Assembly: GCA_039105265.1 (NCBI GenBank)
Contig: JAPFFF010000004.1
Span: 744,001 to 808,000 of the forward strand
DNA length: 64,000 nucleotides
Direction: 5' to 3'
From: Tritrichomonas musculus
Taxonomy: Eukaryota > Parabasalia > Tritrichomonadida > Tritrichomonadidae
Every line of letters starts with the position of its first letter. Positions within the stretch are counted from its first letter, which is position 1. Both the position numbers and the translations under genes were made by a program. The notes below the pieces were generated by a model. The model saw nothing but the letters and a program-made list of their open reading frames with translations, did no database searches and was not told where the DNA came from. Below are positions 29,601 to 39,213 of the stretch, in pieces.

Positions 29601-29785
29601 TGGTTTTGGTCATATATAGATCCATTTTTAGTTATTAAATCATAATTTGTAAGAAATATAAATTCTGGGTGAAGGAAAAATATTAACGTAATGCTATGCG
29701 CATTTAGTGACGAAACTTGAAACTTAACTGGTTTGTTTGGTGGACAAACAATGTTAACATTAATAGGTTCTTGCTGCTCTTCCAT
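26624..29785 (-). CDS. CLU (clustered mitochondria/Tif31-like) protein
   Basis: 1053 residues from ATG 29785. The N-terminal domain is followed by the CLU-type GIYPEPF ... RIEGVLLKLDII region and by the central CLU core (KIVYGFNLNDRSQ; ELNGVEATDGYFYAVDFRRI; HLRGINVRYLGRIHDHL). The C-terminal third has TPR-like helices (YESAFQLFNLSLQTS; YYLLGRYAQQLGSLTLSFAF). CLU proteins bind mRNAs for mitochondrial proteins and control organelle distribution. In trichomonads the organelle would be the hydrogenosome, which is inference. Within the CLU core there is a Lys/Asn/Asp-rich insert of six 12-residue repeats (NNSNDLKKSEDV). The gene is less AT-rich than its surroundings. Confidence 0.88.
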   Translation of the reverse strand: MEEQQEPINVNIVCPPNKPVKFQVSSLNAHSITLIFFLHPEFIFLTNYDLITKNGSIYDQNHDFSADIETDNSNKKNDKKVTITVQNLPYTEIAAISHSKTLARIFFTLSSRRQFTDCHQSVANWINQAYSSSLPGVDDLKGIYPEPFIKNDLPRPIKFMDLSSTPLTMKERIEGVLLKLDIITCEKESLSVYCTKDGWYSNQKLSKQNKRKTYPTLHHLLLTISQRYSDLIPLIAEKWCNLMAYERQSFSPINIPTVFMMKKLNKAGEVTNYTPLKLFQTNEDENCFSSLTIDDLLNDIRNETDEYRSCGIYSNKIEMQYAQQAVDGVKMIERGNLSPYEDSQNYVWKEFFIANIEYIAELQKNRGGLVTANKQICNEIKSYQQFALNTLANPNFLNTNLRVVRTVIIDYFTNRWIAQSIIPGLLTQQSKIVYGFNLNDRSQYMHQEFFDDAFKKISRQLGIAASKIKASEQPIYCSSELNGVEATDGYFYAVDFRRITPRDANYPDPVKNHAFVIRQEAIRNYEAHLAHQEEQKNEDKNSKDQKNSNDFKKSENVNNSNDLKKSEDVNNSNDLKKSEDVNNSNDLKKSENVNNSNDLKKSENVNDSNDLKKSEDVNNGVGLNYELDDSQSPECFDINALTLDSALGPNETPKNILDLAHFMTDVHIPKFIDEYAKMGKFVVDGQTIVNEMHLRGINVRYLGRIHDHLSSEKVITEEVKYFITALESEMISRSFKTIMKTEKADLNRFLSSLNLLLGYVNNSSEFEKLFNEISNVSNDKFGVKPKPPQKCQRFMLLRSILRPFGISLYSRDFGNSEEPITADDIALISPVVKFPFSRNPQFQSQIELAVTMFNNNEYESAFQLFNLSLQTSSENSVQPFDEGISMCYFYLSLIFERKGDFKSAFASCLKSLIVQENVNDQPCPDIAIKYYLLGRYAQQLGSLTLSFAFADRAANLASVIFPGHPWVNAQFLNAAIFAFNASPSFAIKYCQSKLSFCNTETEEGKKQKAMFFRIMANSAVLINDIQSAVQYEKSASLLDPQPENQDKNSNSNE
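27931..28146 (-). repeat. Six 36-bp in-frame tandem repeats in the CLU gene
   Basis: Six units of 36 bases, each encoding a variant of NNSNDLKKSEDV. Units differ mostly by ATC/ATT-type single bases (SED versus SEN). The frame is kept, so the array lengthens a disordered linker inside the CLU core and is likely to vary in length between isolates. Confidence 0.95.
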
Positions 29786-30130
29786 ATTTATTATGGATGC
29801 TAAAGATATGAAGTGATTATTAATTGTTTTCTATGATTCAAAATTGAATTTGCGGCCAAATTACTTTTAAAATATTCATTTTTTGAAGGGGTTAATAGAA
29901 AATATTATTTTATATTTATTTCAAAAAATAAAAAATAATATATAATAAAAAACAGAAATATATTTTAAATAACAAAAATTTAGTATATATTTATTTTAAT
30001 TATTTTAATTCATTTATTATTTTATCATTTTCTGATATCAAATGTAATTCTTTGAAATAATGCGAAGAATGAAATTATTGAATTTTTGACCTTCATTTTA
30101 TCGACACATAATCGTTTTATTACCAATAAA
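29786..30130. promoter_or_regulatory. Divergent promoter region of CLU and Alba-like genes
   Basis: 345 bases between two divergent genes. TCACTT on the minus strand (29816-29811) is 29 bases before the CLU ATG, and TCATTT on the plus strand (30093-30098) is about 35 bases before the Alba-like ATG. Both fit TCAYTW. The rest is AT-rich. Confidence 0.4.
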
Positions 30131-30496
30131 ATGATTGAAGAACAAGAGCCTCTTATCATTCGTAGCAAAATTGTTCATGATTCAAAAAAAGAAACTGATA
30201 TTTATATGACAAAAAATTCTATTATTACTTCGCTTATTTCAACAATCGAAAAACGTATTCATAAATTTGGTTTTGTTGATGTTCATTCGCTTGGAGCAGC
30301 AAACTATAAAGCCTTAAAACTCGCCTTGCTTATTGTTAAAGCTCATCCAAACGAACTTGACACAACTGTTAAAACAGACACGGTTGAAACAAACGATTTT
30401 GTGGTGCCAACTACACCAGATCAACAACGAGAAGTAAAACACAGAGAACTTAATTCAGTTCATATTCATATTTTTAGGAAAGGATCAAAGTCATAG
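30131..30496 (+). CDS. Alba-domain protein (Rpp20/Rpp25-like)
   Basis: 121 residues from ATG 30131 (MIEEQEPLIIRSK); an upstream extension to 30086 would need TTG. The Alba fold is clear: DIYMTKNSIITSLISTIEKR, then FGFVDVHSLGAANYKALKLA, where the GLGAA-like SLGAANYKA loop contacts nucleic acid. Eukaryotic Alba proteins are subunits of RNase P/MRP (Pop6/Pop7 types) or mRNA-binding translational regulators. The short length and TVETNDFVVPTTPDQQ tail do not settle which. It is divergent from the CLU gene. Confidence 0.75.
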   Translation: MIEEQEPLIIRSKIVHDSKKETDIYMTKNSIITSLISTIEKRIHKFGFVDVHSLGAANYKALKLALLIVKAHPNELDTTVKTDTVETNDFVVPTTPDQQREVKHRELNSVHIHIFRKGSKS

Positions 30497-30673
30497 TTTT
30501 TTTTGTTAAATATTTATATATTAATCTGTAAAATAAACATTATATATATATTTATGGTATGCATTATGCAATATATTAAGGTATGTTTTTATTTTTATAT
30601 TTATATTTTGACTAATTAATTTGTCAATATTAATTGATGTCAAACAATTTTGTTTGGTATATTTTATTCTTAT

Positions 30674-30705
<32 letters not shown>

Positions 30706-30950
30706 CTCATGATGCATTAGAATTATATGTAATAGAGAACAATTAATTTTATAAAAATATATTTCTTTTTTATTCTTATTTTCATTTATTTATCAATGAA
30801 TAAATTATTTTTGGATCATGATATTTTAAATATATTATTTACATTTTACATTCTATATTTATAAATGAGGAAATCAGGAAAATATTAAAAATATAAACCA
30901 TTTAAAAATTCATTGCCTTTTGAATTATTGAATAAAAAAATTAAAGAGGA
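30497..30950. repeat. AT-rich spacer with (TA)n microsatellite
   Basis: A 454-base spacer. A (TA)n run occupies about 30674-30701, with further TATA stretches near 30540. No gene is seen. Confidence 0.7.
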
Positions 30951-32324
30951 ATGCTTATTTCATCCTCTGGATTAAAGAATGTAATAATAAATTCTGGCAA
31001 AGAGAACGATTTTACTTTTATTTATGGAGATCATGAAATTAGAATGAACAAATTTTTTGCTGAATTCATTTCACCAAATGTTTCTCGTCTTCGACACTCA
31101 GATCCAACAGCCAACTCAATTAGAATAGACAATATTATAAAAGATCTTTCATATTTTAATTTTCAAAGCTATGATGATTTATTTACAACAGATTCAATAT
31201 CACTTCTTCATCAAATTTCAAGTGGACATTCCATTGAACTAAATGAAGACCAAAGTATCAAACTACGATTGATTTCCATTCTTCTTGGCAATGACGAATT
31301 ATTTGCAAAAATTAATGAACTTTTCCCATTAAAAATCAACGATTCAAATATTGACCAATACTTGGTCAATTTACCAAATTTAGAATACCTATCTCAAATA
31401 TCGACAGAATTTAGTTATTCAGATTTAATTGACTTTATTTCGAGCCATTTTTTTTCAATAGATCAGAGCAAATTAATAAAAATGCCAAAATCAATTTTAT
31501 TTTCAATTATTTCAAACAAAAAGTTGAGAATAACGAGCGAAGATTCGTTATTAGACTTCATCACAGAAATATTCAAGAATGATGAAAACGATGAACAATT
31601 TAATATCAATCAATTCTATGAAGCAATTGAAATAAACGGTTTAAGTGAAAACAAACTTTTTCAATTTTTGAATGAAATTGAATTGTCTGAAATTTCGAGA
31701 GAATTGTGGGGAAAAATAATTCAATGCATAAATCGAAATGAGTCATCATCAATAGAAAAATTGAATAAAACACGTTATTCTTATGAAAGTTTTATTTTTG
31801 ACGGAAATCCTGAAAATTCTTTCAAAGGAATCATTCATTACTTGACGCAGGAAGTTGGAGGAAACGTTTCAGAAAAAGGCACGGTTGATGTAACTTCTTC
31901 TTCATCATTCGGTGACGGTTACTCGCCTAAAAATTCAGTCGATCTCGAAGATAAACGTCATTATTTTGAGTCGCAAAATAAACAAAATTCGTGGCTGAAG
32001 TACGATTTTAAAGAACTGAAAGTGCACCCAACGCATTACACTATTCGAACAAGACACGACAATGGCAAGGGAGGTTATCATTTGAAAAATTGGGTAATTG
32101 AAGGATCTAATTCTGATGATGATAATGATTGGAAAATTTTGGATCAGAGAAGCCAAGTCACTTGCCTTGATGCTGCTAATCTGGTTCATACATTCAATAT
32201 TCAAAACCATTTGGAATCACATGAATGGTTTCGATATCTGAGGATTAGACAAATTGGTACAAATATCGCTGGAAATAACTTCTTGACGTTATCTGCGCTT
32301 GAGTATTTTGGTTTATTAAATTAA
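30951..32324 (+). CDS. BTB-like / discoidin (F5/8C) domain protein
   Basis: 457 residues from ATG 30951. The N-terminal part begins with a degenerate BTB core (DFTFIYGDHEIRMNKFFAEF ISPNVSRL), followed by leucine-rich helices with a BACK-like segment (SEDSLLDFITEIF). Residues 300-455 form a discoidin-like beta sandwich: GGNVSEKGTVDV, SWLKYDFKELKVHPTHYTIR, LKNWVIEGSNSDDD, FRYLRIRQIGTN, and the closing LSALEYFGLL. This pairing is a large lineage-specific family in trichomonads. A role in protein degradation or ligand binding is only inferred from the domains. Confidence 0.8.
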   Translation: MLISSSGLKNVIINSGKENDFTFIYGDHEIRMNKFFAEFISPNVSRLRHSDPTANSIRIDNIIKDLSYFNFQSYDDLFTTDSISLLHQISSGHSIELNEDQSIKLRLISILLGNDELFAKINELFPLKINDSNIDQYLVNLPNLEYLSQISTEFSYSDLIDFISSHFFSIDQSKLIKMPKSILFSIISNKKLRITSEDSLLDFITEIFKNDENDEQFNINQFYEAIEINGLSENKLFQFLNEIELSEISRELWGKIIQCINRNESSSIEKLNKTRYSYESFIFDGNPENSFKGIIHYLTQEVGGNVSEKGTVDVTSSSSFGDGYSPKNSVDLEDKRHYFESQNKQNSWLKYDFKELKVHPTHYTIRTRHDNGKGGYHLKNWVIEGSNSDDDNDWKILDQRSQVTCLDAANLVHTFNIQNHLESHEWFRYLRIRQIGTNIAGNNFLTLSALEYFGLLN

Positions 32325-33362
32325 TCTCATATGAAATGATTTTTATAAACTATTGAAAAAAATCTCAAAAAAATACAAAAAAAAAAAAAAAAAATTTCAA
32401 TCAAAAAAGTCATATTTCTGAATGCTTGATTGACTTTTTTTTATTCAATTTGGTGAATTTGTATTCATGTTATTTTTTTCATCATTTATAATATATTTTT
32501 ATTTTATAATTAACATATTTTTTTAGTAATTCTTTAAGTTCCAAATTTACAAACAAAATCAGAAAAAAATCATTACGAGATAGAAATGCCTGTTGTTCAT
32601 CATAACAAATAATATTTGATACAACAAGTAACTTGTAACAAATCAATGCAATAAACAAAAAAAGCAGTTGAAATATTGATACCTCCAAGGATGTACCTTC
32701 AATTGAAAATTCCTCCAAATTTTTACTTGGAGGTATTCATAGTTGATAAAAGAATAATCTTGAATTTATCAATACTTCTATTACCAAATGAACAAATACT
32801 AATTGAACCATAAGATCATTATCCCAAGCAAAAACTTTTTTTTTGTTGGTCACAACCACAACAACCTCCATAAATATCAATGGATTACATTTACAATTCA
32901 TAAAATATACTGTTAATGAAAAAATAACAGTTCTATTTGCTTTCTGTCAAATATAAAGTATTTTTATCATATCTGTTTGAACACAAATCACTTTTCCTAT
33001 TTTTCAATTCAAAATGAATCAAAGTTTTTAATCTTTCATATAGGAATATAAAGACCTTAAATAACTACACCTTCAATGCAATTTATCATTGATATACAAA
33101 TTATTTCATTCATAAATATTTTAAAATGTATGTTATAAATGAATTTTACAATCATCATTGAAATTTATAATGAATTAAATTGGTAAAATATCTTTTATCT
33201 CATTTATTTAAAAGATATTCTATATACTCATTTTTTTATTTTTCTTTGAATATTTTATAAATTGAAAGAATGTGATTTCAGAATTGGATAGAAAAAGTTA
33301 TTTCAGTGGATGAAATTTATCAGAATTTTTAAGTTTTACAATTTATATTAACGTACAACGAA
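32325..33362. other. 1-kb gene-free spacer
   Basis: No credible gene. An 18-base A run lies near 32377-32394. An 11-base inverted repeat, ATACCTCCAAG (32679-32689) and CTTGGAGGTAT (32726-32736), could form a hairpin. A 78-codon minus frame at 32482-32718 is hydrophobic but overlaps this hairpin and resembles nothing. Confidence 0.55.
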
Positions 33363-35204
33363 ATGGAAGAGGTTTTACAACTTTATGAATCAATATCTCT
33401 TCCATACAAATATTGCAAAATCCCACTTCCCGATGAGCCAGATTTGGTTCGCAAAACCAAAAGATTTTATTGGGTTAATCAAATTATTCCTAATGTAGCT
33501 AAACAAGCTTTTAAGCATGCAGGATTTTCACCAACAAACAAAAAATTACGATGGAATGCTTCATGGGGAAAACAATATGATAGTACACAATTTGATAGTT
33601 GTAAATGTTGGCAAAAAGTTAATCATTTTTCTGGTGCCTATTTAATTGGCCGAAAGGATCAACTTCATAAAAGGATGACTGAACTTCGCCAAAGGACAGA
33701 CGATAAATTTACATCATTTTATCCCAAATCATACTTAATACCTGAAGATTCAACTAAACTTCAAGAATCATGGAAAAAGAAGGTCCTATGGATTGTTAAA
33801 CCAGTTGCTTCTTCTCGTGGAAGAGGTATTCATGTTGTTTCATCAAAAGAATCAAAAGCTCCTCAAAAATCAGGAACAATTGTACAATATTACATATCGC
33901 GTCCGTTTTTAATAACAGGCAGAAAATTTGACATTCGATTATATGCTCTGGTAACATCAGTTTCTCCATTACGCATTTACCTTCATACTAGTGGATTAGC
34001 TAGATTTGCGACACACGAATATGATACAACGACTCCAACTGATCGTCACACTCATTTAACCAATTTTTCTGTTAACAAATCAGATGCTAAGTTTATCAAA
34101 TCGACTTCATCAGATCTTACCGAAGAAAAAGTTGAGAATTCTAAATGGTCTCTTTCTTTTCTATTGAATTATCTCGACCGAATAGGCATTGATTCGCAAA
34201 ATGTTATGAAAGAGTTAGAACGAGTTACATGCATGACAATTATCGCTGGAATGTGTGAAGTCAGATCATTTCATAATCGTCATGTAATTCATCGTCACAC
34301 ATCGTACGAATTATACGGAATTGATGTCATTTTAGATGAAGGACTTTGTCCTCACATAATGGAGGTGAATATTTCACCTTCACTCAATTCCACAGATTCA
34401 CCACTTGACTTCCGCCTCAAGTATCCAATGGTCATTGATATCCTCAACATTGCCCGTATCATCGACTGCAACCCAAAACTAGACAATCCCTGCCCTGGAA
34501 TGGCCCTTATTGACAAAGAATGCAGGCTTTCAATGGCAAAAGGAAGAACAACTGAAGTTGAATCATTATTTAAAATGTCATCTTCATCATCATCTTCATC
34601 TTCATCTTCATCTTTGCCAACTTCAAGAAGAGCCAAAACAAAAAGTTCTTGTCTCTATGACAAATCAACTTTTTCTTCAAATTCAAGTTTTCAATCTTTT
34701 TCTTCTTTGAATGCATCAAGCAGTCGTCGTTCCAAGCTAGTCAAAGCAAGCAGCAATCAATCATTGACAGCCGTTTCAGACGCAGATGAAAACGACAATG
34801 CTAAAAATCCAAGCAATCAATCATTGGAAGAAATTCAAAGAACAAATTCAAGTCAGCAAAATTTAAATTTGAATATTGACACTGATGATGAAGTTGCTTG
34901 TGAGAAAAGTGTCAGTTGTTTCAATATGAGAAAGTCTTGGAATCGACCTGCTTTCGCTGATTTTGTGATGATTCGCGATTTCATTGAGGAAAAACAACGA
35001 ATGGGCGGTTTTCATCGCATTTATCCAAAGAGGAAGACAATGGACCACTATTCTTTGTGCTTTAACAATATGAGATATCATGATATTGTGTTTGGTTCGT
35101 GGATAAAAATGACCAATGACGATAGGCTTAAAGTGCTACGAAAGAATTGGAAGGTCTATAAAGACACAATGGACAAAATTCAGGCACAACTATCTTCTAA
35201 ATAA
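33363..35204 (+). CDS. Tubulin polyglutamylase, TTLL4-like
   Basis: 613 residues from ATG 33363. The TTL domain spans about 50-380: QKVNHFSGAYLIGRKDQLHK, SFYPKSYLIPEDSTKL, VLWIVKPVASSRGRGIHV (ATP loop), GRKFDIRLYALVTS, HLTNFSVNK, YELYGIDVILDE and HIMEVNISPSLNST (metal-binding Glu and Asn). This set is that of TTLL4-type glutamylases, which add glutamate chains to tubulin and other proteins; axonemes and the pelta-axostyle are likely substrates. Residues 395-510 are serine-rich (a run of about 12 Ser), and a conserved-looking tail near 520-590 (FADFVMIRDFIEEKQRMGGF) is also seen in TTLL4/5 proteins. Confidence 0.93.
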   Translation: MEEVLQLYESISLPYKYCKIPLPDEPDLVRKTKRFYWVNQIIPNVAKQAFKHAGFSPTNKKLRWNASWGKQYDSTQFDSCKCWQKVNHFSGAYLIGRKDQLHKRMTELRQRTDDKFTSFYPKSYLIPEDSTKLQESWKKKVLWIVKPVASSRGRGIHVVSSKESKAPQKSGTIVQYYISRPFLITGRKFDIRLYALVTSVSPLRIYLHTSGLARFATHEYDTTTPTDRHTHLTNFSVNKSDAKFIKSTSSDLTEEKVENSKWSLSFLLNYLDRIGIDSQNVMKELERVTCMTIIAGMCEVRSFHNRHVIHRHTSYELYGIDVILDEGLCPHIMEVNISPSLNSTDSPLDFRLKYPMVIDILNIARIIDCNPKLDNPCPGMALIDKECRLSMAKGRTTEVESLFKMSSSSSSSSSSSSLPTSRRAKTKSSCLYDKSTFSSNSSFQSFSSLNASSSRRSKLVKASSNQSLTAVSDADENDNAKNPSNQSLEEIQRTNSSQQNLNLNIDTDDEVACEKSVSCFNMRKSWNRPAFADFVMIRDFIEEKQRMGGFHRIYPKRKTMDHYSLCFNNMRYHDIVFGSWIKMTNDDRLKVLRKNWKVYKDTMDKIQAQLSSK

Positions 35205-35409
35205 CAAATTTTGCTTAATTTTATTATTAAGAAATTTGTTTTAATAGTAACTTACTCGTAAATAATAAAAGAACAAAGATGTTAAAATATATTAATATAT
35301 CTTTTCATAAAACTATAATTTGAATTAAAGTGTTATTTAATGAAATGGTTGAAAATAAATAAATATTTTGCTGTTTTAGTTCAACTTCATCAAATTTCTC
35401 AAGATCTGT

Positions 35410-36025
35410 GGTGAATGCAGATGCAGAATTTGGCTTCAGTAGATGGTTTTACGTTTGGTGGAAGTTTTTCAAGTTGGTCAGCAAACATCATGAGCAGCAG
35501 TAAAACATTCTGGATAAAGCATGTAAATCAAGCTATAATAATAAGAGTGACAACTTTATCATTTTCGCCAGTTTCTAAATGGTTGGCAAGTTTGACAACA
35601 ACTGGATGTTTGCAATTCAATTCGAGTGTCTATTTTGGTTGCATGTTATTGTATCAAGAAGAGCTTGTGCATTCAATCTTTAACAATTACATAAGGCACA
35701 GCAACATACCTTTTTGAAACAATAACTTTTTCACAATCAGTTCCAATAACATCTTTGATCTTCTTGAAAACTAGTTCATATTTTGTCTTCTATTCTTTGA
35801 ATTCTTTCTTCTCTTCTTCTGTTTAAAATAAATTTCTCAATTTTCTTTAGTGATTCAAAGAAATTGGTGATCAGAATAATATTAGAGTTGTTGGAAGCAA
35901 CATTCATGTTGTTAAGTGTATCAAGGACATTAGAAATAAGTTCTTGCAAAAATTTCTTTGTTCGTGTACAAAGCATTGATAAGGCTCATCAATTGGTTAA
36001 TTTCTGCTTGAAATTCAAAGTTTTA
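35410..36025 (-). pseudogene. HSP90 pseudogene, internally deleted
   Basis: On the minus strand the N-terminal HSP90 signature is readable near 36025-35890 (FEFQAEINQLMSLINALYTN, then in another frame LQELISNVLDTLNN, compare RELISNASDAL). Near 35780-35540 it jumps to C-terminal HSP90 sequence (KDVIGTDCEKVIVSKR; ELNCKHPVVVKLANHLETGE). The roughly 500 residues between, including most of the ATPase and the middle domain, are missing, and several stops and frameshifts are present. A functional chaperone is excluded. Decay is advanced but recognisable. There is no sign of a terminal repeat or poly-A tail, so the origin (duplication or retrocopy) is open. Confidence 0.85.
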
Positions 36026-36251
36026 AACTTATGTTCCGTTCACTAATCAAATTAAAAAAAAAAAAAGGTTACATTCTTTTAATTAAATACTCTCATCTTA
36101 TGATTTACATATTATATAATTTTTCAATAAAGTTATATACTTAATATATGATCAAAAGCATCTAACTTTTTGGCTGAATTAATTGGATTTCAAAAAATTA
36201 ATTTGATGATTAAAGATACAAATAGATATAAAGGTGAATATATTAAAACAT

Positions 36252-37067
36252 TTATACATATTCAAATTCTGAAAGGCGGTTGGAATTAATTGATGAATTA
36301 ATTTTACGGGTAGTTCGTTTCTTTTTAGAAGGCGCTATTTTTGGCGAGTACTTATCTATAATTGATTTTCGTATTGAATCATTATTCGTTTTTTGCAGAA
36401 CTGAGTTGATAGCATTAACACTTGATTCTGTTTCATCTGCAATTTTGGCTGTGTCAGCTGCAATTTTCATTTGCTCACACTGATTTTTGAGAATTGTCAT
36501 ATAATTTTTAATTAGAGAATGCAAATGATCAAATTCCTGTTCATGCCTTTCTGTCATTAATTTATATTGTCTTTGAAAACTTTCACAGCATTCTTTTGCA
36601 CATTTCATATCATTTGGCTTAATTGAATCACGAACAGAAATGGCAGTTGAGTACATGTCGCATTTTGCCAAAATACGAGCTGATATTTTTGCAGTTTGAG
36701 TACGGCTTTCAGCGTCTTCAATGGCTTGATCATAAATATGCCTCCATTTTTTTTCAAGATCACGAGCTTCTTTTCGAAATTTATCTGCGAGTTGTTTTGC
36801 TGCTTTTCGAAACTCCGCTTTAGCGTTCCTGGCTTCCATTTCTTGTCTCAAAGTAATTGATTCGCATTCTTGATCATAATAATGAGAATAAGCATCACTG
36901 TCTTCATTTACTTTTGCGTATATGGTATTTTGAAAATTTTCGTAGGATTGTCTTTGATATTCTAGAATTTGCTTTGAAATATTATCAGCAACTTCGAAAT
37001 TGAGGTTATGAATGGCATCATTTTGAGCTTGAAGAAGTTCTGGCGGAACTGTGCAACGATTTCTCAT
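36252..37067 (-). CDS. Coiled-coil protein, unknown
   Basis: 271 residues from ATG 37067. Almost entirely charged helix with heptad character (LRQEMEARNAKAEFRKAAKQ; KFRKEARDLEKKWRHIYDQA) and a basic, serine-rich C-terminal 50 residues (PSKKKRTTRKINSSINSN). The N-terminal PPELLQAQNDAIHNLNFEVA resembles small helical-pair proteins common in trichomonads. I do not recognise a function. It is divergent from the NSUN-type gene with 214 bases between them. Confidence 0.8.
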   Translation of the reverse strand: MRNRCTVPPELLQAQNDAIHNLNFEVADNISKQILEYQRQSYENFQNTIYAKVNEDSDAYSHYYDQECESITLRQEMEARNAKAEFRKAAKQLADKFRKEARDLEKKWRHIYDQAIEDAESRTQTAKISARILAKCDMYSTAISVRDSIKPNDMKCAKECCESFQRQYKLMTERHEQEFDHLHSLIKNYMTILKNQCEQMKIAADTAKIADETESSVNAINSVLQKTNNDSIRKSIIDKYSPKIAPSKKKRTTRKINSSINSNRLSEFEYV

Positions 37068-37281
37068 TGATTCAAACTTTAGAAAATGTTACGTTTACAA
37101 ATTTTTTTTTCATTTACAAGAACAGTAAAACATGTGTTTTATAAAAATCTAATTTATATCTTAAATAATATTTTTAAATAAAACATTTGTAATAAGAATT
37201 AATACATACTTATTAGTATACGAGTAAAACTTTTTTCATATTTTTTGATTACTCTCATAAATTTGATTATATATAGGAATT

Positions 37282-39213
37282 ATGGGTAGAACAAAACGAG
37301 CCAAACAAAAAAATCAACAGAAACAGCGCAAAGAAAATCAAAGAATCGAGCCTGGATTTATCCCTGAAGATTTCATTAATTATTATAGGAATCAACTTAT
37401 ACCAAACGTATTTTCAGAAGAAGAGTTTAAATCATTCATAGATACATACAGAATTACTCTTCCTCACGTATTTAGACTTCCAGTTGATACACCTGACTTT
37501 CCTCAAGTCCGAAGCGAGCTTGAACAACACATAAAAAAACTGAAAGAATTGGGATTCGATGGATCGATAATTGATTACATTGATCCTAGCAATGGAGTAA
37601 TATGCAAATTAACTGTTAGCCGTCCAGAAATGAAGAAGAACGTTAATCTTCATCCTTTCCGTGATTGGCTGCACATGCATACAGAAGTAGGAGATATCAC
37701 CCGCCAAGAATTTGTTTCAATGCTCCCGCCTATTTTTCTGAATGTTGAATCTAACCATAGCGTTGTTGATATGTGTGCTGCACCAGGATCAAAAACAATG
37801 CAAATACTCGAAATACTCATCAATTCGACAGAAGGTAACGATAACAAAGGCTTTATAATAGCAAACGATATCGAAATTAAAAGATGCCACACACTTATTC
37901 ATCAGCTGAATAGAATCGACACAACGAAAGTTCTTGTTATCAATCATCCGGCTCAATATATTACAGATGTCGGAGTCGAATTTGATAGGGTCTTATGCGA
38001 TGTTCCTTGTTCTGGCGATGGAACATTTAGAAAGAATCCAGATGCTACTACAAAATGGAGCGTTAGAAACGGAAGTGGCCTTCATTCAATACAGCGCTCA
38101 ATTCTTATTAGAGGTCTTCAAATGCTCAAAGTTGGAGGAATTTGTGTTTATTCTACATGCTCAATGAATCCAATCGAAGATGAGGCCGTCATTAATTCAG
38201 TTTTACAAGAAATCTCGAGCAAATCAGGCAATGAAAATGATAATTCAAATAGTAATGCTGAAACTGTTATGCCAGTTTCTGTTGTCGATTGCTCGTCTAT
38301 GTTTCCAGGTTTAAAAAGAAGCAATGGAATGAAAACATGGAAAGTTTATTCAGATGTTACAACTCAATATGAAAAATACGATGATGTTCCTGAAGGCCTC
38401 CGAAAAAATATCAGAGAAACAATGTTTCCAACCAATGTTATTGATACAATTACTCACTGTATGCGCTTTTTCCCTCATCAAAATGATACTGGCGGTTTCT
38501 TTGTCACAGTACTTCAAAAAAATGCACCATTCGAAGCTCGCATTCAAAATACACAAAACGCTTCTAATAAAAAATGGTCAGAAGCACCCTTCGTTCCACT
38601 TTCAGATACAGAAGGAGGACAAGACATCATCGATGATATTATTAAAGATTATGGAATCAATGATGAAGAGTCCAAATTTTCATCCAAATTATTTGCTCAT
38701 ACTGAAAATACAGTCAAAACAATATTTTATCTCTCAGATCCTATTGCTGAAATTGTTAAAAAAATTCCTTGTCAAACACTTCGACCTGTTTCTTGTGGCA
38801 CAAGAATATTTTCTGTCAAAAAGTTCGATGACGAAGGAGCAGTAAATGCTTTCCCATGCTTTGAAGGAATGGAGATCTTAAGTAAGGTTGCTACCAAAAG
38901 GGTAGTGAGTATTCCACCAGCTGATTTAAAGGCTGCTCTAAAAGCTGGAAATGATGGGTTGCAGCTTAGTGAGATGTCTGAAAAAGATTCAGAAGAATTG
39001 AAAAAATTAACAGTTGGAGGATTAATTATTAAATGCGAAGGAACAAATAACTTTTATAGCGGAATGAAAGGAAAAAGCAATTTCACTCTTCAAATAAAAA
39101 AAGAAAGAATAAAACAAGAAATTCAAAAATTAGAAAATTTGTTTCCAGAGCTAGTAGATGAAAAAGACAAAAATGCAAATGAAAGCAGCAAAGAAAGCGA
39201 AAATGAAGAATGA
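37282..39213 (+). CDS. RNA cytosine-5 methyltransferase, NSUN2/Trm4-like
   Basis: 643 residues from ATG 37282. SAM-binding motif DMCAAPGSKTMQILE, motif IV DVPCSGDGTFRKNP with C243, and motif VI STCSMNPIEDEAV with C293, the usual catalytic nucleophile. The N-terminal FRDWLHMHTEVGDITRQEFV and the C-terminal domain (QTLRPVSCGTRIFSVKK) are characteristic of NSUN2/Trm4, which makes m5C in tRNA variable loops and anticodon loops. The basic N-terminus (KRAKQKNQQKQRKE) is likely a nuclear or nucleolar signal. All catalytic residues are present. The acidic C-terminus is low complexity. Confidence 0.93.
   Translation: MGRTKRAKQKNQQKQRKENQRIEPGFIPEDFINYYRNQLIPNVFSEEEFKSFIDTYRITLPHVFRLPVDTPDFPQVRSELEQHIKKLKELGFDGSIIDYIDPSNGVICKLTVSRPEMKKNVNLHPFRDWLHMHTEVGDITRQEFVSMLPPIFLNVESNHSVVDMCAAPGSKTMQILEILINSTEGNDNKGFIIANDIEIKRCHTLIHQLNRIDTTKVLVINHPAQYITDVGVEFDRVLCDVPCSGDGTFRKNPDATTKWSVRNGSGLHSIQRSILIRGLQMLKVGGICVYSTCSMNPIEDEAVINSVLQEISSKSGNENDNSNSNAETVMPVSVVDCSSMFPGLKRSNGMKTWKVYSDVTTQYEKYDDVPEGLRKNIRETMFPTNVIDTITHCMRFFPHQNDTGGFFVTVLQKNAPFEARIQNTQNASNKKWSEAPFVPLSDTEGGQDIIDDIIKDYGINDEESKFSSKLFAHTENTVKTIFYLSDPIAEIVKKIPCQTLRPVSCGTRIFSVKKFDDEGAVNAFPCFEGMEILSKVATKRVVSIPPADLKAALKAGNDGLQLSEMSEKDSEELKKLTVGGLIIKCEGTNNFYSGMKGKSNFTLQIKKERIKQEIQKLENLFPELVDEKDKNANESSKESENEE

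Noticed and set aside
32482-32718. 78-codon minus frame
   Set aside because: Hydrophobic AT-driven composition, no homology seen, and it overlaps a hairpin.
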